A DNA stretch of 13,802 nucleotides from JBJFGR01 sp051892875 (lineage in GTDB: Bacteria > Pseudomonadota > Gammaproteobacteria > Enterobacterales > Succinivibrionaceae): the NCBI GenBank assembly GCA_051892875.1, contig JBJFGR010000059.1, forward strand, positions 1-13,802, in the 5' to 3' direction. The notes under the pieces were generated by a model. That model was given only the letters and a program-made list of their open reading frames with translations. It had not been told where the DNA came from and ran no database searches. Shown piece by piece: positions 13,611 through 13,802 of the stretch. The position numbers and the translations under genes were made by a program. How positions within the stretch are numbered: position 1 is the first letter of the stretch; each line of letters begins with the position of its first letter.

Positions 13611-13802
13611 AAGACGTGAAGACTCTTAGTGGTTTTACCCTAAAGATCTTTCACAGATCTTTGCGTTCTTTTAAGACTAAAAATTGAAAAAAACATTTCA
13701 ATTCTGTATTTTTGTAGTTGAGAAAAAACAAAAAAGGATAGACAGACTTAGGTATTTTTAGATGAGGAACGCATCCAAGAAATTATCTGCATTCCTCCTA
13801 AG

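Larger units (their letters stand above)
13335..13802. other. Right-edge region without a confident gene
   Basis: The left part holds the transferase promoter (13376-13404). From 13448 on it holds two diverged copies of a 24-bp sequence and several inverted repeats: GAGTC/GACTC arms at 13587-13591 and 13621-13625; GGGTAA/TTACCC at 13607-13612 and 13635-13640; AAAGATCT/AGATCTTT at 13642-13649 and 13655-13662; AATTGAAA/TTTCAATT at 13682-13689 and 13696-13703. The last 50 bp have an open plus-strand frame (VFLDEERIQEIICIPPK) that runs off the window; with a TAG just before it, this could be a broken gene. I cannot assign it. Confidence 0.5.

Overview
The window comes from an AT-rich (roughly 30% G+C by eye) Gram-negative bacterium. 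Its envelope genes are an RND efflux adaptor, a DolP-type dual-BON lipoprotein and an EptA-type phosphoethanolamine transferase, and with the chemoreceptor they point to a gamma- or betaproteobacterium. I cannot name the genus. Every intact gene lies on the minus strand; the only plus-strand coding material is a decayed insertion sequence.

Layout. Positions 1-922 hold most of an RND periplasmic adaptor, cut by the window edge. Positions 923-1641 have no intact gene but may hold a small minus-strand transposase relic. Positions 1642-2932 are the wreck of an IS21-family element: istA with two in-frame stops and several frameshifts, overlapping the start of a frameshifted istB. The istB remnant runs directly into a CRISPR array at 2933-3645, with ten 36-bp repeats and nine spacers of 38-41 bp. 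No cas gene is in the window. The repeat end, the position of the one degenerate repeat and a candidate promoter all agree that the array is read on the minus strand, with its leader at 3646 to about 3860.

Positions 4049-6896 look like one operon, transcribed leftwards: dolP-like lipoprotein, secreted Sel1-repeat protein, and a protein of unknown function. It has a candidate promoter at 6962-6990 and a strong terminator at 4016-4044. Upstream are a second, larger Sel1-repeat lipoprotein (7106-9175), a methyl-accepting chemotaxis protein (9276-11375) and the phosphoethanolamine transferase (11736-13334). The first two end in clear hairpins; the transferase is followed by a more complex hairpin. 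The right edge (13335-13802) has no confident gene but contains an unexplained diverged direct repeat and several inverted repeats that may be mobile-element debris.

The block from 4049 to 13334 reads as envelope biology: outer-membrane lipoproteins and Sel1 scaffolds, surface-charge modification and sensing. The left third is a mobile-DNA and CRISPR scar. The points most worth checking are the istB/CRISPR junction, the leader architecture, the two related Sel1 proteins around a long-tailed DolP, and the repeat pair near the right edge.
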